Numbered from the stretch's first letter, positions 45,891 to 55,022 are shown. The stretch: DNA of 64,000 bases from Azospirillum endophyticum (GCF_016595245.1 NZ_JAENHM010000044.1:339501-403500), one strand, 5' to 3'. Made by a program: numbers and translations. Notes: a model not told the origin generated them from the sequence alone.

Positions 45891-47659
45891 GCCTGCACCA
45901 AGGGGCCGGGGGATTTCAGGTAGCGGCTGCGGATCGCGTCCGCCGCGCGGTAGGCCAGCGCCCCGACGGTTCCGGTCGGGTTGTAGCCGGAGTTCTGCGG
46001 GAAGACGTTCGCCCCCACCGTGAAGACGTTCGGCACGTCCCAGCTCTGCAGGTACGGGTTGACCACGCTGGTGGAGGGATCCGCCCCCATCGCCGTGCCG
46101 CCGACCACATGGGTGGATTGGTAGGGCACCACCGACCACGGACCGGTGCGCGGATTCTCGTCGATCGCCTGCGCCCCCATCGCTCGAACGATCTCCGCCA
46201 CCTTCTTCGTGACGTAGGCCGACATCTTCACGTCGTTCTCGGGGAAGTCGAAGGTGATGCGCATCAGCGGCCGGCCGAGCCGGTCGGTGTAGGTGGGGTC
46301 GAGGTCGAGGAAATTGCCGCGGTTGGCATAGCTGCTGGCCTCGCAGCCGACGCTGAGGTTGCTGAGATAGCTGTCCCGCATCGCCTTCTTCCAGCCCGAG
46401 CCCCAGGTCGGGCTGCCCGGCGGGGTCGGCCGCTTGGAGATCGGCTCCGCCCCGATCGGCGCGCAGCGCGTGCTGCCGCCGCCGAGGAAGCCCAGCGGCC
46501 CATGGTCGAAATTGTCGTTGTTCAGCTCGTCGATCGCCATGCCGGTGGCGCCGCCGCCGATGAAGTTGTTGAAGTTGTACTTGGCGGGATCGAAGAAGCC
46601 GACGACCTGGTTGGCCATCTGGTAACAGAAGTTCCGCCCCACCACGCCCGTGCCGCTGCGGACGTCGTAGGGCTTGCCGATGCCGGACAGCAGCATCAGC
46701 CGCACATTGTCCAGCATGAAGGCGCAGAGGATCACCAGATCGGCCGGCTGTTCGAACTCGTCGCCCGACGTGTCGACATAGGTGACGCCGGTCGCCTTCT
46801 TCCCCGTTGAATCCAGGTTGACCTTCAGCACCTCGCACAGCGTGCGCAGCTCGAAGTTGGGCTTACGCATCAGGACCGGCAGCACGGTGGTCTGGGCGCT
46901 GGCCTTGGAATAGTTGGCGCAGCCGTAATTGGTGCAGAAGCCGCAGAAGGTGCACTGCCCCATCGTCACGCCCAGCGGGTTGGTATAGGTGCGCGACAGC
47001 AGCGAGGACGGGATCGGGAAAGGCTTGTAGCCCATCTTCGCCGCCGTCTCGGCGAACAAAGTGGGGCCGAAGGTCTGCATCATCGGCGGGTTGGGATATT
47101 CGCGCTTGCGGGCGCCCTCGAACGGATTGCCTCCCTCCTGCATCCGGCCGTCCAGGTTCCCGGCCTTGCCCGACACGCCGGCCAGATACTCGAACCGGTC
47201 GTAATAGGGCTCCATCTCCTCATAGGTCAGGCCCCAGTCCTGGATCGTCATGTCCTCCGGTATGCTCTGGGCGCCATAACGCTCGGTATAATGAGACTTC
47301 AGCCGGAAGTCGGCCGGCGAGAAGCGCCAGGTGATGCCGGCCCAATGCACGCCGGCCCCGCCGACGCCGTTGCCGGGATGGAAGGATCCGTATTGCCGCA
47401 TCGGCAGCGCCGTCTGGTCGGCGTTGTTGCGGGCGGTCACCGCGGTCTGCGCCGGGCGCAGCATCAGCTCCTGCCGCGCGTTGTAGCGCAGCTCGTCGGG
47501 GGCATAGCCGATGTTGAAGTCGGTGGCGGTGTCGCGCCAGGGGCCGCGCTCCAGCGCCACCACGTCCAGCCCTTCGTCGCACAGCTCGTTGGCGATGATC
47601 GACCCGGTCCAGCCGAGACCGATGACCACCACATCCTTGCGGGGAAGTTTTCGCGCCAT
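45887..47659 (-). CDS. GMC-family FAD dehydrogenase, large subunit
   Basis: A 590-residue GMC oxidoreductase of the gluconate 2-/2-ketogluconate/sorbitol dehydrogenase group. The FAD Rossmann motif is VVVIGLGWTGSIIANELCDE at residues 10-29, with GNGVGGAGVHWAGITWRFSP. The catalytic His/Asn region is THVVGGTAMGADPSTSVVNP and NVFTVGANVFPQNSGYNPTG. A Cys cluster, GQCTFCGFCTNYGCANY, matches the iron-sulfur ligand pattern of related FAD-dependent fructose and glucose dehydrogenases. It has no signal peptide and is probably exported by the Tat system together with the small subunit, encoded 3 bp upstream. It overlaps the cytochrome gene by 4 bp. The substrate is a polyol or aldonic acid, not determinable here. 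Confidence 0.94.
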   Translation of the reverse strand: MARKLPRKDVVVIGLGWTGSIIANELCDEGLDVVALERGPWRDTATDFNIGYAPDELRYNARQELMLRPAQTAVTARNNADQTALPMRQYGSFHPGNGVGGAGVHWAGITWRFSPADFRLKSHYTERYGAQSIPEDMTIQDWGLTYEEMEPYYDRFEYLAGVSGKAGNLDGRMQEGGNPFEGARKREYPNPPMMQTFGPTLFAETAAKMGYKPFPIPSSLLSRTYTNPLGVTMGQCTFCGFCTNYGCANYSKASAQTTVLPVLMRKPNFELRTLCEVLKVNLDSTGKKATGVTYVDTSGDEFEQPADLVILCAFMLDNVRLMLLSGIGKPYDVRSGTGVVGRNFCYQMANQVVGFFDPAKYNFNNFIGGGATGMAIDELNNDNFDHGPLGFLGGGSTRCAPIGAEPISKRPTPPGSPTWGSGWKKAMRDSYLSNLSVGCEASSYANRGNFLDLDPTYTDRLGRPLMRITFDFPENDVKMSAYVTKKVAEIVRAMGAQAIDENPRTGPWSVVPYQSTHVVGGTAMGADPSTSVVNPYLQSWDVPNVFTVGANVFPQNSGYNPTGTVGALAYRAADAIRSRYLKSPGPLVQA

Positions 47660-47662
47660 TCC

Positions 47663-48445
47663 TCAGCCCTTCCTGGCCCAGTCGCCGCGGCCGCCGATCG
47701 ACACCGGCGGTGCCGTATATTTCTGATTGTGCTTCAGCACATGGTCCCGATAGTCGTAGCGGGTGCCGGGGAAGCCGATCATCTTCCAGCTGACCATGTC
47801 GCGGTTGCCGCCATAAATCGGGTCGGCGAAGAAGCCCTCCATGGTGTTCTGCAGGATCAGGCTGAAGAAGCTGCCGGCGCCGACCGGGCCGTCGAACGTC
47901 ACCTCGTCCTTCTCCATCGCCGCCAGAAGCTGGTCCTTCTGCTCCGGCGACAGGTCGGTGAAGCTCTTGCCGCCCATGGTCCGGCGGCAATGGTCGTCCA
48001 GCGCCTTCAGCCCCTGGCGGTACTTGACCACCGGGGTCAGGTCGCTCTGGTCGCCCTGGGTCGGCAGGCCGGGCTGGAACGGCCCCTTCATGTAGAGCCG
48101 GTCCGAGGTGCCGTAATGGCCGGACAGCTGCCGGTCGATGAAGACGGCGCAGCCGGCATCCTTGCCGCTTACGCTGAGGTCGTCGGCGGGGATCAACCGC
48201 TCGGCGATGGCCTCCACCATCTCCCCCTCGCGCGGGGTGAAGAAGGTCCAGGGGCCGGGAAGCACCTGCCGCGGCGGCTCGATCGAACCCGAATCCCAGG
48301 GCAGTCCGGTTCCGAACAGGATTTTCGCACTGGCGCCGGAGGCGGACAGCGCCACCAGCCCCATCGCCGTGGTGGCGAGGAAGCGGCGGCGGCTGGTGTG
48401 GAACACGCTTGGCTGGCCCGTCTTCGGGGCGTCGCTTGGGGTCAT
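47663..48445 (-). CDS. Gluconate 2-dehydrogenase subunit 3-family protein
   Basis: A 260-residue small subunit of the flavin dehydrogenase complex. The N-terminus has a twin-arginine signal (HTSRRRFLATTAMGLVALSA), so it carries the folded FAD subunit through the membrane. The mature part contains FFTPREGEMVEAIAERLIPA and FFSLILQNTMEGFFADPIYG, followed by GGNRDMVSWKMIGFPG, characteristic of the family. ATG 48445 was chosen because AGGA stands eight bases before it; ATG 48454 is an alternative. It is the first gene of the three-gene operon. Confidence 0.93.
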   Translation of the reverse strand: MTPSDAPKTGQPSVFHTSRRRFLATTAMGLVALSASGASAKILFGTGLPWDSGSIEPPRQVLPGPWTFFTPREGEMVEAIAERLIPADDLSVSGKDAGCAVFIDRQLSGHYGTSDRLYMKGPFQPGLPTQGDQSDLTPVVKYRQGLKALDDHCRRTMGGKSFTDLSPEQKDQLLAAMEKDEVTFDGPVGAGSFFSLILQNTMEGFFADPIYGGNRDMVSWKMIGFPGTRYDYRDHVLKHNQKYTAPPVSIGGRGDWARKG

Positions 48446-48681
48446 GTCAATCATCCTGGAGTCGTCGCGACCGCTCCCGCCGCGTCGCGCGACAGGGCAG
48501 CGGTGGAACGAAAGATTCCAATGATTGAAAGACATACACCCGGCCTCAAGACCACGCGCAGCCATCATTGGGCGATGATCGCGCACAAACGGTCAGTGAG
48601 GATGACGCAAATGCAGCCCCCCGCCGGTGGTAGCCGTTTGCGGTACCCGGCCTTGGACGGCGCCTCGTATCGAGCGTCCGA

Positions 48682-50361
48682 TCACTCCTCTTCCGCGTCT
48701 TCCTCCTCTTCCGGCACCTCGTCGAGGACGATCCTGTCATCGACGGCGTAGAGCATGCAGTCGTCCTTGCCGGACTGCCCGCAGCGCTCCAGCGCCGCCT
48801 CCTTCGCCTCCTCCTCGCTGTCGCGGTCCCAGACCGTGGCCCAGCGGCCGGCCAGGGTCACGGCCAGCGCCTTATGCCCGGTGTTGCGCTGGTAGTTCAC
48901 CATGCCGACCTTGCGGGTGTGGTCGCTGACGAAGGGGACGCGCGCCGGATCGAAGCGGCCGGTCCCGACGAGCTCCACCGGCATCGGCGTGAAGCCCTTC
49001 GCCCCCATCACCACCGCATCGTCCACGGCGTAGAGGGTGCAGGGTTCCTCCGCGCGGTACTGGCAATATTGCAGGGCGCCGCGTTTGACGTCGTCCTCGT
49101 TCCGGCTGTTCGATTTGTTGGAGAAATAGGCGTAGTTCCCCTTGGTGGAGATCGCCAGCGCCTTGGGCGACGGCAGGCCCGGATACAGCGCCAGGGCATC
49201 GCGCGCCTTGGCGCTGAGATAGGGGATCGCCGCCACATCCACCGCTTTGGCCGGCGGGGCGGCCGGGGCCGGAACCGGCGGGGCGGCCAGCGCCGCGACC
49301 GACACCGGCGCCCGCTCCGAAGCGGCCGGAGCGACGGTGCCGGTCGCGCCAGGATTGGTTGCGCCAGTATCGGTCGCGCCACCCGCCACCCCGCCCAGCT
49401 CGGCGACGCGCGCCTCGGCGATGGGGGCGAAGATGCCTTGCGGGAACTGCTTCAGATAGGCCTCGAACAGGCCGCGGTTGGAACTGCCCTTGATGCTATC
49501 CCAGAACAGCGCCTCCTTGTCGGCGGGCGCGGCCGATGCCTTGTTCCCGGTGTCGGCGGCAGGTGCCGTCACCACGGTGGTCGGCCCCAGGAAATAGAAG
49601 CGCCCCTCGATGGGGGAGGCCGACACCCAGGGCTGCTGGACGCCGCCGGTGTTGCGCTTCACCGCGATGCCGACATCGTTGAAGACGTCGAACACCGTCT
49701 CCCCCGGCTTCAGCAGGGCCTTCGACAGCGCTTCGGTGTAGGGGCTGTTCGAACCGGCGCCATCGGCCGCCACCGCGCCCGGCTGGGTCGCATAGGCGAT
49801 GATGGTTCCGGCCGGCGCCTGCATCTGCGCCAGTCCCGGCGACACCGCGCGCAGGCCGCGGCCGCCGAAGGGATTGTTGCGGCAGGCATCCAGGATGACG
49901 ATGTTCAGCCGGCTTTCCGCCTGCGCCATCTCGTCCAGCACCATGGCGACGTCGATCAGCTCGTAGCGGACGTCCGCTTCCTTCTCCAGGTTGGCGGAGA
50001 CCGGCAGCAGGAAATTGGTGCCGCGCGCCTGCATGCCATGCCCGGCATAGAAGAACAGCCCGACATCCGCCCCGGCCAGCTTGGTGCCGAAGCTGCGGAT
50101 CGCCCGCTCGGTTCCGGCCCGATCCAAGTCGAGTTGCGGCGCCCCGCCGATCAGTTCGAATCCGGCCGCGCGCAGGGACTCCGCCATCGCCTTGGCGTCA
50201 TTGGTCGGGTTGGGCAGCCGAGGCGCGAACTGATAGGTGCTGTTGCCCAACACCAGCGCCACCCGCCGCTCCGCCACCGCCTCGCCCGGGCCTGCCACCC
50301 AGACGAAAAGGGACAGGATCAGCGACGAGGCCACCGCAACGGTGCGTCCCAGGGTGCTCAC
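48682..50361 (-). CDS. Secreted caspase-like (C14) protein
   Basis: A 559-residue protein with a signal peptide (VAVASSLILSLFVWVAGPGE, cleaved near AVA-ERR) and a peptidase C14 caspase domain at about residues 30-240. The catalytic His is in FFYAGHGMQARGTN and the Cys in NIVILDACRNNPFGGRG; both are intact. A Pro/Ala/Thr-rich linker follows (about 330-385), then two repeated C-terminal modules, each with paired Cys and LYAVDD (CTLYAVDDAVV, CMLYAVDDRIV), and a final run of Glu/Asp. GTG 50361 was chosen because AAGGAAA precedes it; GTG 50397 is also in frame. The bacterial role of such metacaspase-like proteins is not settled. It stands alone, opposite no obvious partner. Confidence 0.88.
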   Translation of the reverse strand: MSTLGRTVAVASSLILSLFVWVAGPGEAVAERRVALVLGNSTYQFAPRLPNPTNDAKAMAESLRAAGFELIGGAPQLDLDRAGTERAIRSFGTKLAGADVGLFFYAGHGMQARGTNFLLPVSANLEKEADVRYELIDVAMVLDEMAQAESRLNIVILDACRNNPFGGRGLRAVSPGLAQMQAPAGTIIAYATQPGAVAADGAGSNSPYTEALSKALLKPGETVFDVFNDVGIAVKRNTGGVQQPWVSASPIEGRFYFLGPTTVVTAPAADTGNKASAAPADKEALFWDSIKGSSNRGLFEAYLKQFPQGIFAPIAEARVAELGGVAGGATDTGATNPGATGTVAPAASERAPVSVAALAAPPVPAPAAPPAKAVDVAAIPYLSAKARDALALYPGLPSPKALAISTKGNYAYFSNKSNSRNEDDVKRGALQYCQYRAEEPCTLYAVDDAVVMGAKGFTPMPVELVGTGRFDPARVPFVSDHTRKVGMVNYQRNTGHKALAVTLAGRWATVWDRDSEEEAKEAALERCGQSGKDDCMLYAVDDRIVLDEVPEEEEDAEEE

Positions 50362-50421
50362 GGAGATTTTCCTTCGAAGCGGAAGCGTTCCGGCCACTCT
50401 GCCCAGGCAACGGCACGGGTT

Positions 50422-51408
50422 TCAAGGACGGCGACCATCCTCCTGCGCCGGCCGCGCATCCGTCTTGCCAGCCGTCCCGGCATCGGCGGCGCGAACCGCG
50501 TCGATGAAGGCCCGCAGGGCCGGCGCCATCTGCCGCTGGCGCGGATAGCACAGGAACCGGCCGGGAAAGGCGGCGGACCAGCCCTCCAGCAACGGAACCA
50601 GCTCTCCCGCCGCGACAGGCCCGGCCACCGCATCCTCGACGCAGAAGCCGATGCCGAGTCCCCGCAGGGTCGCGCGCAACGCCATGTCCTTGTCGTTGAA
50701 GATCAACGGCCCGTCGACCGCGACCTCGAACCAGGAGCCGTTCTCGAAGAACTCCCAGGCATAGGGCATCACATGGCCCGGCCAGCGCCAGCGGACACAG
50801 CGGTGGTCGACCAGGTCGCGCGGATGCTCCGGCCGGCCATGGCGGTCCAGATAGTCGGGCGACGCCACGGCGATCTGCCGCAGGTCCGGACCGAGACGGA
50901 CGGCAACCATGTCGCGGTCGATCACTTCGCCGATCCGGATGGCCGCATCGAAGCCGCCCGCCACCAGATCCACCACCGCATCGTCCAGCGTGATGTCCAG
51001 CACCACATCGGGAAAATCCTGCGCGAAGGCCGCCAGCATCGGTTCGATGTAGAGTTCCGCCGCCGCGCGGAAGCTGTGGATGCGCACGGTGCCGGACGGA
51101 CGGTCGCGATACCGGCGCACCTGCCCGATCGCGTCGCCGAGTTCCGAGACGGCCGGCTGCACGCGGCGGAACAGATTCTCGCCGGCGTCGGTCAGCGCGA
51201 CGCTGCGCGTGGTCCGGTTGAGCAGCCGCACCCCGACCCGCTCCTCGAAGCCGCGCACCAGCTGGCTGAGCGCCGAGGGGGAAACGCCCAGCCGCTCCGC
51301 CGCGCGGCTGAAGCTCAGCGTCTCGCCGACGGCGAGGAACGCGCGAAGCTGATTGTAGTCGCTGCCGGAGAGCAAGGGATCCATGCGGATCAGAAGAGCA
51401 TTCTTCAT
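50422..51408 (-). CDS. LysR-family regulator
   Basis: A 328-residue LysR regulator, with the HTH at about residues 20-80 (TLSFSRAAERLGVSPSALSQ, RLLNRTTRSVALTDAGENLF) and an effector domain from about 105 (GTVRIHSFRAAAELYIEPML). VVDLVAGGFDAAIRIGEVID places it in the CrgA/DmlR group. The start is uncertain: ATG 51408 is used, ATG 51384 is possible, and neither has a clear ribosome site. It is divergent from an SDR gene across 84 bp and probably controls it, the same arrangement as at 3204-4995. Its 3' end is followed by the caspase-like gene on the same strand. Confidence 0.9.
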   Translation of the reverse strand: MKNALLIRMDPLLSGSDYNQLRAFLAVGETLSFSRAAERLGVSPSALSQLVRGFEERVGVRLLNRTTRSVALTDAGENLFRRVQPAVSELGDAIGQVRRYRDRPSGTVRIHSFRAAAELYIEPMLAAFAQDFPDVVLDITLDDAVVDLVAGGFDAAIRIGEVIDRDMVAVRLGPDLRQIAVASPDYLDRHGRPEHPRDLVDHRCVRWRWPGHVMPYAWEFFENGSWFEVAVDGPLIFNDKDMALRATLRGLGIGFCVEDAVAGPVAAGELVPLLEGWSAAFPGRFLCYPRQRQMAPALRAFIDAVRAADAGTAGKTDARPAQEDGRRP

Positions 51409-51492
51409 CCAGGCTTACAAGTCTCATCAGAAATCCGGGCATTCTGTGAGCAACCCACCGGATGTATCTCTGGCCGCGAAAGGAGACTTCCC

Positions 51493-52323
51493 ATGACCAC
51501 ATGGTTCATCACCGGCATCTCGCGCGGCCTCGGGCTGGCACTCGCCAAGGCGGCGCTGGCGGAGGGGGACACCGTCATCGGCACCGTCCGCGGCGGCAGG
51601 CCGGACCTCCCCGCCGGGCGCGGCACCCTGCATGTCCTCACCGTCGACCTCGCCGACGGCGACGCGGCCGAGGCTGCCGTCGGCCAAGCCTTCGCCCTCG
51701 CCGACCGTCTCGACGTGATCGTCAACAATGCCGGCTACGGTCTGCTGGGGGCGGTCGAACAGGCGACCGATGCCGAAGTCGCCCGGCTGTTCGCGGTCGA
51801 CGTGTTCGCCCCCTTCCGCATCATCCGCGCCGCTCTGCCCCGCCTGCGCGCCCAGGGGGCCGGGCACATCGTCAACATCACCTCCATCGCCGGACGGGCG
51901 CCCGGCGCCGGCGCCGGCCTCTATGCGGCGGCCAAGCATGCGCTGGAAGGTCTGTCCTCCAGCCTCGCCCAGGAGGTGGCCCCCCTCGGCATCAAGGTGA
52001 CGGCGGTGGCGCCCGGTGCCTTCCGCACCGACTTCCTGTCCCCCCATTCGATCCGCAAGAGCGCTGCCGAGGATGTCGCCTACGCCGACAGCGTCGGGCG
52101 GGTGTCGTCCGCCTTCGACGGCATGGCCGGCCGCCAGCTCGGCGATCCGGATCGCGGGGCGCAGGCCATCCTGGCCGCCGTCCGCTCCGACGCCCCGCCG
52201 CTCCACCTGCTGCTGGGGTCCGACGCCCTCGGCCGCGCCCGCGCCAAGCTCGGCGCCGTGATCGCGGAAATCGACGCCTGGGAGGCGGTGACCCGCGGCA
52301 CCGACTTCGCCGACCGGGCCTGA
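51493..52323 (+). CDS. SDR-family oxidoreductase
   Basis: A 276-residue short-chain dehydrogenase of the type often annotated as ketoreductase or retinol-dehydrogenase-like. The cofactor motif is TGISRGLG at residues 8-15, the NAG motif is in VIVNNAGYGLLGAVEQ, and the active site is ITSIAGRAPGAGAGLYAAAK, where Tyr and Lys of YxxxK are present. ATG 51493 is preceded by AAAGGAG. The C-terminal part after residue 195 (FRTDFLSPHSIRKS) carries the usual substrate loop. The divergent LysR gene is the likely regulator. The substrate is unknown. Confidence 0.93.
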   Translation: MTTWFITGISRGLGLALAKAALAEGDTVIGTVRGGRPDLPAGRGTLHVLTVDLADGDAAEAAVGQAFALADRLDVIVNNAGYGLLGAVEQATDAEVARLFAVDVFAPFRIIRAALPRLRAQGAGHIVNITSIAGRAPGAGAGLYAAAKHALEGLSSSLAQEVAPLGIKVTAVAPGAFRTDFLSPHSIRKSAAEDVAYADSVGRVSSAFDGMAGRQLGDPDRGAQAILAAVRSDAPPLHLLLGSDALGRARAKLGAVIAEIDAWEAVTRGTDFADRA

Positions 52324-52365
52324 GCCGCGGGGAAACCGACGGATGGGCAACCTGCAGGTGGGTGG

Positions 52366-52869
52366 CTACAGGTAGGCGATCAGCCGTCCCGATGCCAGCA
52401 CGCCCACCCACAGCAGGAGGGAGACCGCTCCGGCGACGCGTGCGGCCGGCGGCGGCCTCCCGCCGCCGCCCCAATCGAGAATCCGCCGGCCGGCCCCCCG
52501 GTGGAACAGGGCGACGTTGCCCAATGCCAGCACCATCAGGCCGATCTTGACAAGGAAGGCGGGATTGCGGGCCAGCGCCGTCGCCTCGCTGATGAACAGC
52601 AGCAGGCCGGTCGGCACCACCAGGACGAAGCCGACGGCCGCCACCGGCAGCAGCAGCCGCGACAGCGCCTCGGCCGGCAGGCGGGCGTGCAGTCCCATCA
52701 GCCGCAGGTCGAAGGCGGCGATCGACCCGATCAGCAGCGCCAGCCCCAGGATGTGCAGCACCTCGACCAGCGGATAGAGCCACAGCGACTGGCGCAGCGT
52801 ATCCCCCAGGCCGGAGGTCTCCAGCGCCACCAGCCAGCCAGGGCCTGTCGGGCCCAGACTATGGTCCAT
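52366..52869 (-). CDS. Small membrane protein (DUF6644-like)
   Basis: A 167-residue protein with about four membrane helices (LYPLVEVLHILGLALLIGSI, AAFDLRLMG, VAAVGFVLVVPTGLLLFISE, NPAFLVKIGLMVLALGNVAL, VSLLLWVGVLASG). This pattern, with HILGLALLIGSIAAFDLRLM, resembles the DUF6644/DUF2214-type proteins of unknown function found with copper or redox genes. It starts at ATG 52869, sharing one base with the stop of the preceding periplasmic gene, so the two are coupled. I cannot assign a function; assignment to the exact domain family is from memory. Confidence 0.75.
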   Translation of the reverse strand: MDHSLGPTGPGWLVALETSGLGDTLRQSLWLYPLVEVLHILGLALLIGSIAAFDLRLMGLHARLPAEALSRLLLPVAAVGFVLVVPTGLLLFISEATALARNPAFLVKIGLMVLALGNVALFHRGAGRRILDWGGGGRPPPAARVAGAVSLLLWVGVLASGRLIAYL

Positions 52870-53249
52870 CAGCGCAGCTCGACGGTCTGGCCGCCGACGG
52901 CAATGCGCTCCGCCCGCAGCTCCGCCGGGTCGGACTTGCTGGCATAGCCGACGACGGTGACCGTCTCGCCGGGCTTGATCGTGCCGTCCGGCAGGCCGCG
53001 CGCGGTCATGCGGCCCGGCGGCGCCAGCACCACATGCCACAGCCTGCCGTCCGATTGAAGGTTCAGCATCGCGTGGGGGTTGCTGAAGGCGAACTGCTCG
53101 ACCGTGCCGGTCAGGGTCAGCGTCTTGCCGGCGTCGTAGCCGCCCCAGCCATGATGGGCGAGCGCCGGCAGGGCGACCGCCGCCGTAACCGCGAAGCTGG
53201 CGGCAACAAGGATACGGGATCGGGTGTCGGGCAGGCGGTTGCGGGCCAT
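52869..53249 (-). CDS. Small periplasmic protein (DUF6152-like)
   Basis: A 126-residue exported protein. A signal peptide of about 31 residues (ILVAASFAVTAAVALPALA) is followed by HHGWGGYDAGKTLTLTGTV and FAFSNPHAMLNLQ, matching the DUF6152 pattern, in which the two N-terminal His residues and the NPH motif are conserved and could bind a metal. ATG 53249 is used. It is the first gene of a two-gene unit with the membrane protein, and divergent from the asparaginase gene. Its function is unknown. Confidence 0.8.
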   Translation of the reverse strand: MARNRLPDTRSRILVAASFAVTAAVALPALAHHGWGGYDAGKTLTLTGTVEQFAFSNPHAMLNLQSDGRLWHVVLAPPGRMTARGLPDGTIKPGETVTVVGYASKSDPAELRAERIAVGGQTVELR

Positions 53250-53473
53250 GATGACGCTCTCCCTTATCGTCGGGCATCCCCGCCACACATGGGGCGGGCC
53301 GCCGCTCCGGCAAGCGGAGACTGGACGGCGATGCAGTTGCGAACGGCCGTTCACATTTGTTGTGCAAACTGTTCATGGCCCTGAGCAAGGGCATTCAATG
53401 GCATTGCGTAGGTTGCGCACTCCCAAGGGCTGGCAAGGGCCGGCCAAGAAAATCGTAATGGGAGAGGAACGCC

Positions 53474-54550
53474 ATGCTGAAGACCACCGCCCGCACCGTC
53501 ATCGCCGCTGGGCTCGCCGCGCTGCTGCTGACCGGAACCGCGGCCGTTGCCGCCGACGCGCTGCCGAACGTGACCATCCTGGCGACCGGCGGCACCATCG
53601 CCGGCACCGGCGCCACCAGCACCACCACCGTCGGCTACACCGCGGCCAAGGTCGGCGTCGAGAAGCTGATCGAAGCGGTGCCGGAACTGAAGAAGGTCGC
53701 CAACGTCAAGGGCGAACAGGTCTTCCAGATCGCCAGCGAGAACATGACCAACGACCATTGGCTGAAGCTGGCCAAGCGGGTCAACGAGTTGCTGGCGCAG
53801 AAGGACGTCGACGGCATCGTCATCACCCATGGCACCGACACCATCGAGGAAACCGCCTATTTCCTGAACCTGACGGTCAAGAGCACCAAGCCGGTGGTGA
53901 TCGTCGGCGCCATGCGTCCCTCCACCGCCATCAGCGCCGACGGCCCGGTCAACCTCTACAACGCGGTGACGCTGGCCGGCTCCAAGGACGCCGTCGGCAA
54001 GGGCGTGCTGGTCTCGCTGAACGACCAGATCAACGCCGGCCGCGACGTGACCAAGACCAACACCTCGACCGCCGACACTTTCCGCACGCCGGAACTGGGC
54101 TTCCTCGGCTACATGCAGGACAACAAGGCGCATTTCTACCGGCAGGTCGTGCGCAAGCACACTGCCGAGGCCGAGTTCGACATCTCCACCCTCGACAGCC
54201 TGCCGCAGGTCGACATCGTCTATGGCTACGCCAACAACAACCGCACGGCGCTCGACGCTTTGGTGAAGGCGGGCGCCAAGGGCATCATCCATGCCGGTGT
54301 CGGCGACGGCAGCCTGTCCAACGCGATGAAGCCCGGCCTGACCGACGCCCGCAAGCAGGGGGTGGTGATCGTCCGCTCGTCCCGCGTCGGCAACGGCATC
54401 GTCGCCCGCAACGGCGAGGCCAACGACGACGAGCTGGATTTCGTCGCCAGCGACACCCTCAACCCGCAGAAGGCGCGCATCCTGCTGATGCTGGCCCTCA
54501 CCAGGACGACCGACAGCAAGGCCATCCAGACCATGTTCTACACCTACTGA
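53474..54550 (+). CDS. ansB: Periplasmic L-asparaginase, type II
   Basis: A 358-residue asparaginase/glutaminase with a cleavable signal peptide (VIAAGLAALLLTGTAAVAAD, residues 9-28). Both catalytic Thr regions are present: VTILATGGTIAGTG near residue 38 and DGIVITHGTDTIEETAYFLN. The later VNLYNAVTLAGSKDAVGKGV and the C-terminal LLMLALTRTTDSKAIQTMFY also fit high-affinity type II enzymes such as E. coli AnsB. It should hydrolyse asparagine, and perhaps glutamine, to the acid and ammonia in the periplasm. ATG 53474 follows GGGAGAGGAA. A hairpin follows the stop. Confidence 0.96.
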   Translation: MLKTTARTVIAAGLAALLLTGTAAVAADALPNVTILATGGTIAGTGATSTTTVGYTAAKVGVEKLIEAVPELKKVANVKGEQVFQIASENMTNDHWLKLAKRVNELLAQKDVDGIVITHGTDTIEETAYFLNLTVKSTKPVVIVGAMRPSTAISADGPVNLYNAVTLAGSKDAVGKGVLVSLNDQINAGRDVTKTNTSTADTFRTPELGFLGYMQDNKAHFYRQVVRKHTAEAEFDISTLDSLPQVDIVYGYANNNRTALDALVKAGAKGIIHAGVGDGSLSNAMKPGLTDARKQGVVIVRSSRVGNGIVARNGEANDDELDFVASDTLNPQKARILLMLALTRTTDSKAIQTMFYTY

Positions 54551-54553
54551 CCG

Positions 54554-54578
54554 GACTGCCGGACCGGCTACGGCAGTC
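54554..54578 (+). terminator. Hairpin after asparaginase
   Basis: GACTGCCG and CGGCAGTC form an 8-bp stem around a 9-nt loop directly after the ansB stop. There is no T-run, so it may need a factor or only protect the transcript end. Confidence 0.5.
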
Positions 54579-54627
54579 ACGGATCTCACGGGTCATTGAG
54601 GCAATGGCATCAGGTGACTTATTCGAC

Positions 54628-54895
54628 CGTCATTCCCGCGAAGGAGCCTGTGAAGAAATCGAACGCACATAAGAGAACCCTGATTCCGTAGGCGCGCACG
54701 TCTCCCACTCGTCATCCCCGCGGAGGCGGGGAACCAGGATTTCCAACACAAGTGCTTGTGAAGACTGGATGCCCGTCTTCGCGGGAATGACGGCCGAGGA
54801 AAGCGCACGATGCGATCCAACGCGACATGGTTCGAACTTGGGGCTTCTCTCAGCGAGTCACCGATTTCTTCACAAACTCCTTCGCGGGGATGACG
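54628..54895. repeat. Nested inverted-repeat (MITE-like) element
   Basis: The outer ends, 54628-54660 and 54863-54895, are 33-bp inverted repeats with about 30 matches; they begin CGTCATTCCCGCGAAGGAG and CGTCATCCCCGCGAAGGAG (second read on the minus strand). A second inverted pair lies inside at 54710-54792, whose ends also begin CGTCATCCCCGCG and CGTCATTCCCGCG. The 268-bp unit has no coding capacity. It occupies most of the gap between ansB and the next gene, and resembles small non-autonomous elements or REP clusters. Confidence 0.75.
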
Positions 54896-55022
54896 CAGAG
54901 TTTCTTTGATTCCAGAGGTTTAATGGTGCTCTGAGTTGTGTGAATCCGCCAGGCCGGACCGGAGGGAGCGCCGGGGCATCTCCGGCGCCGGCGCCCCTTC
55001 CCATTGGCACCGGTCCCGCACA

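Noticed and set aside
48874..52323. 1149-codon plus-strand open frame
   Set aside because: Only its last part is the SDR gene starting at 51493. The rest is antisense to the caspase-like and LysR genes, with no family similarity.
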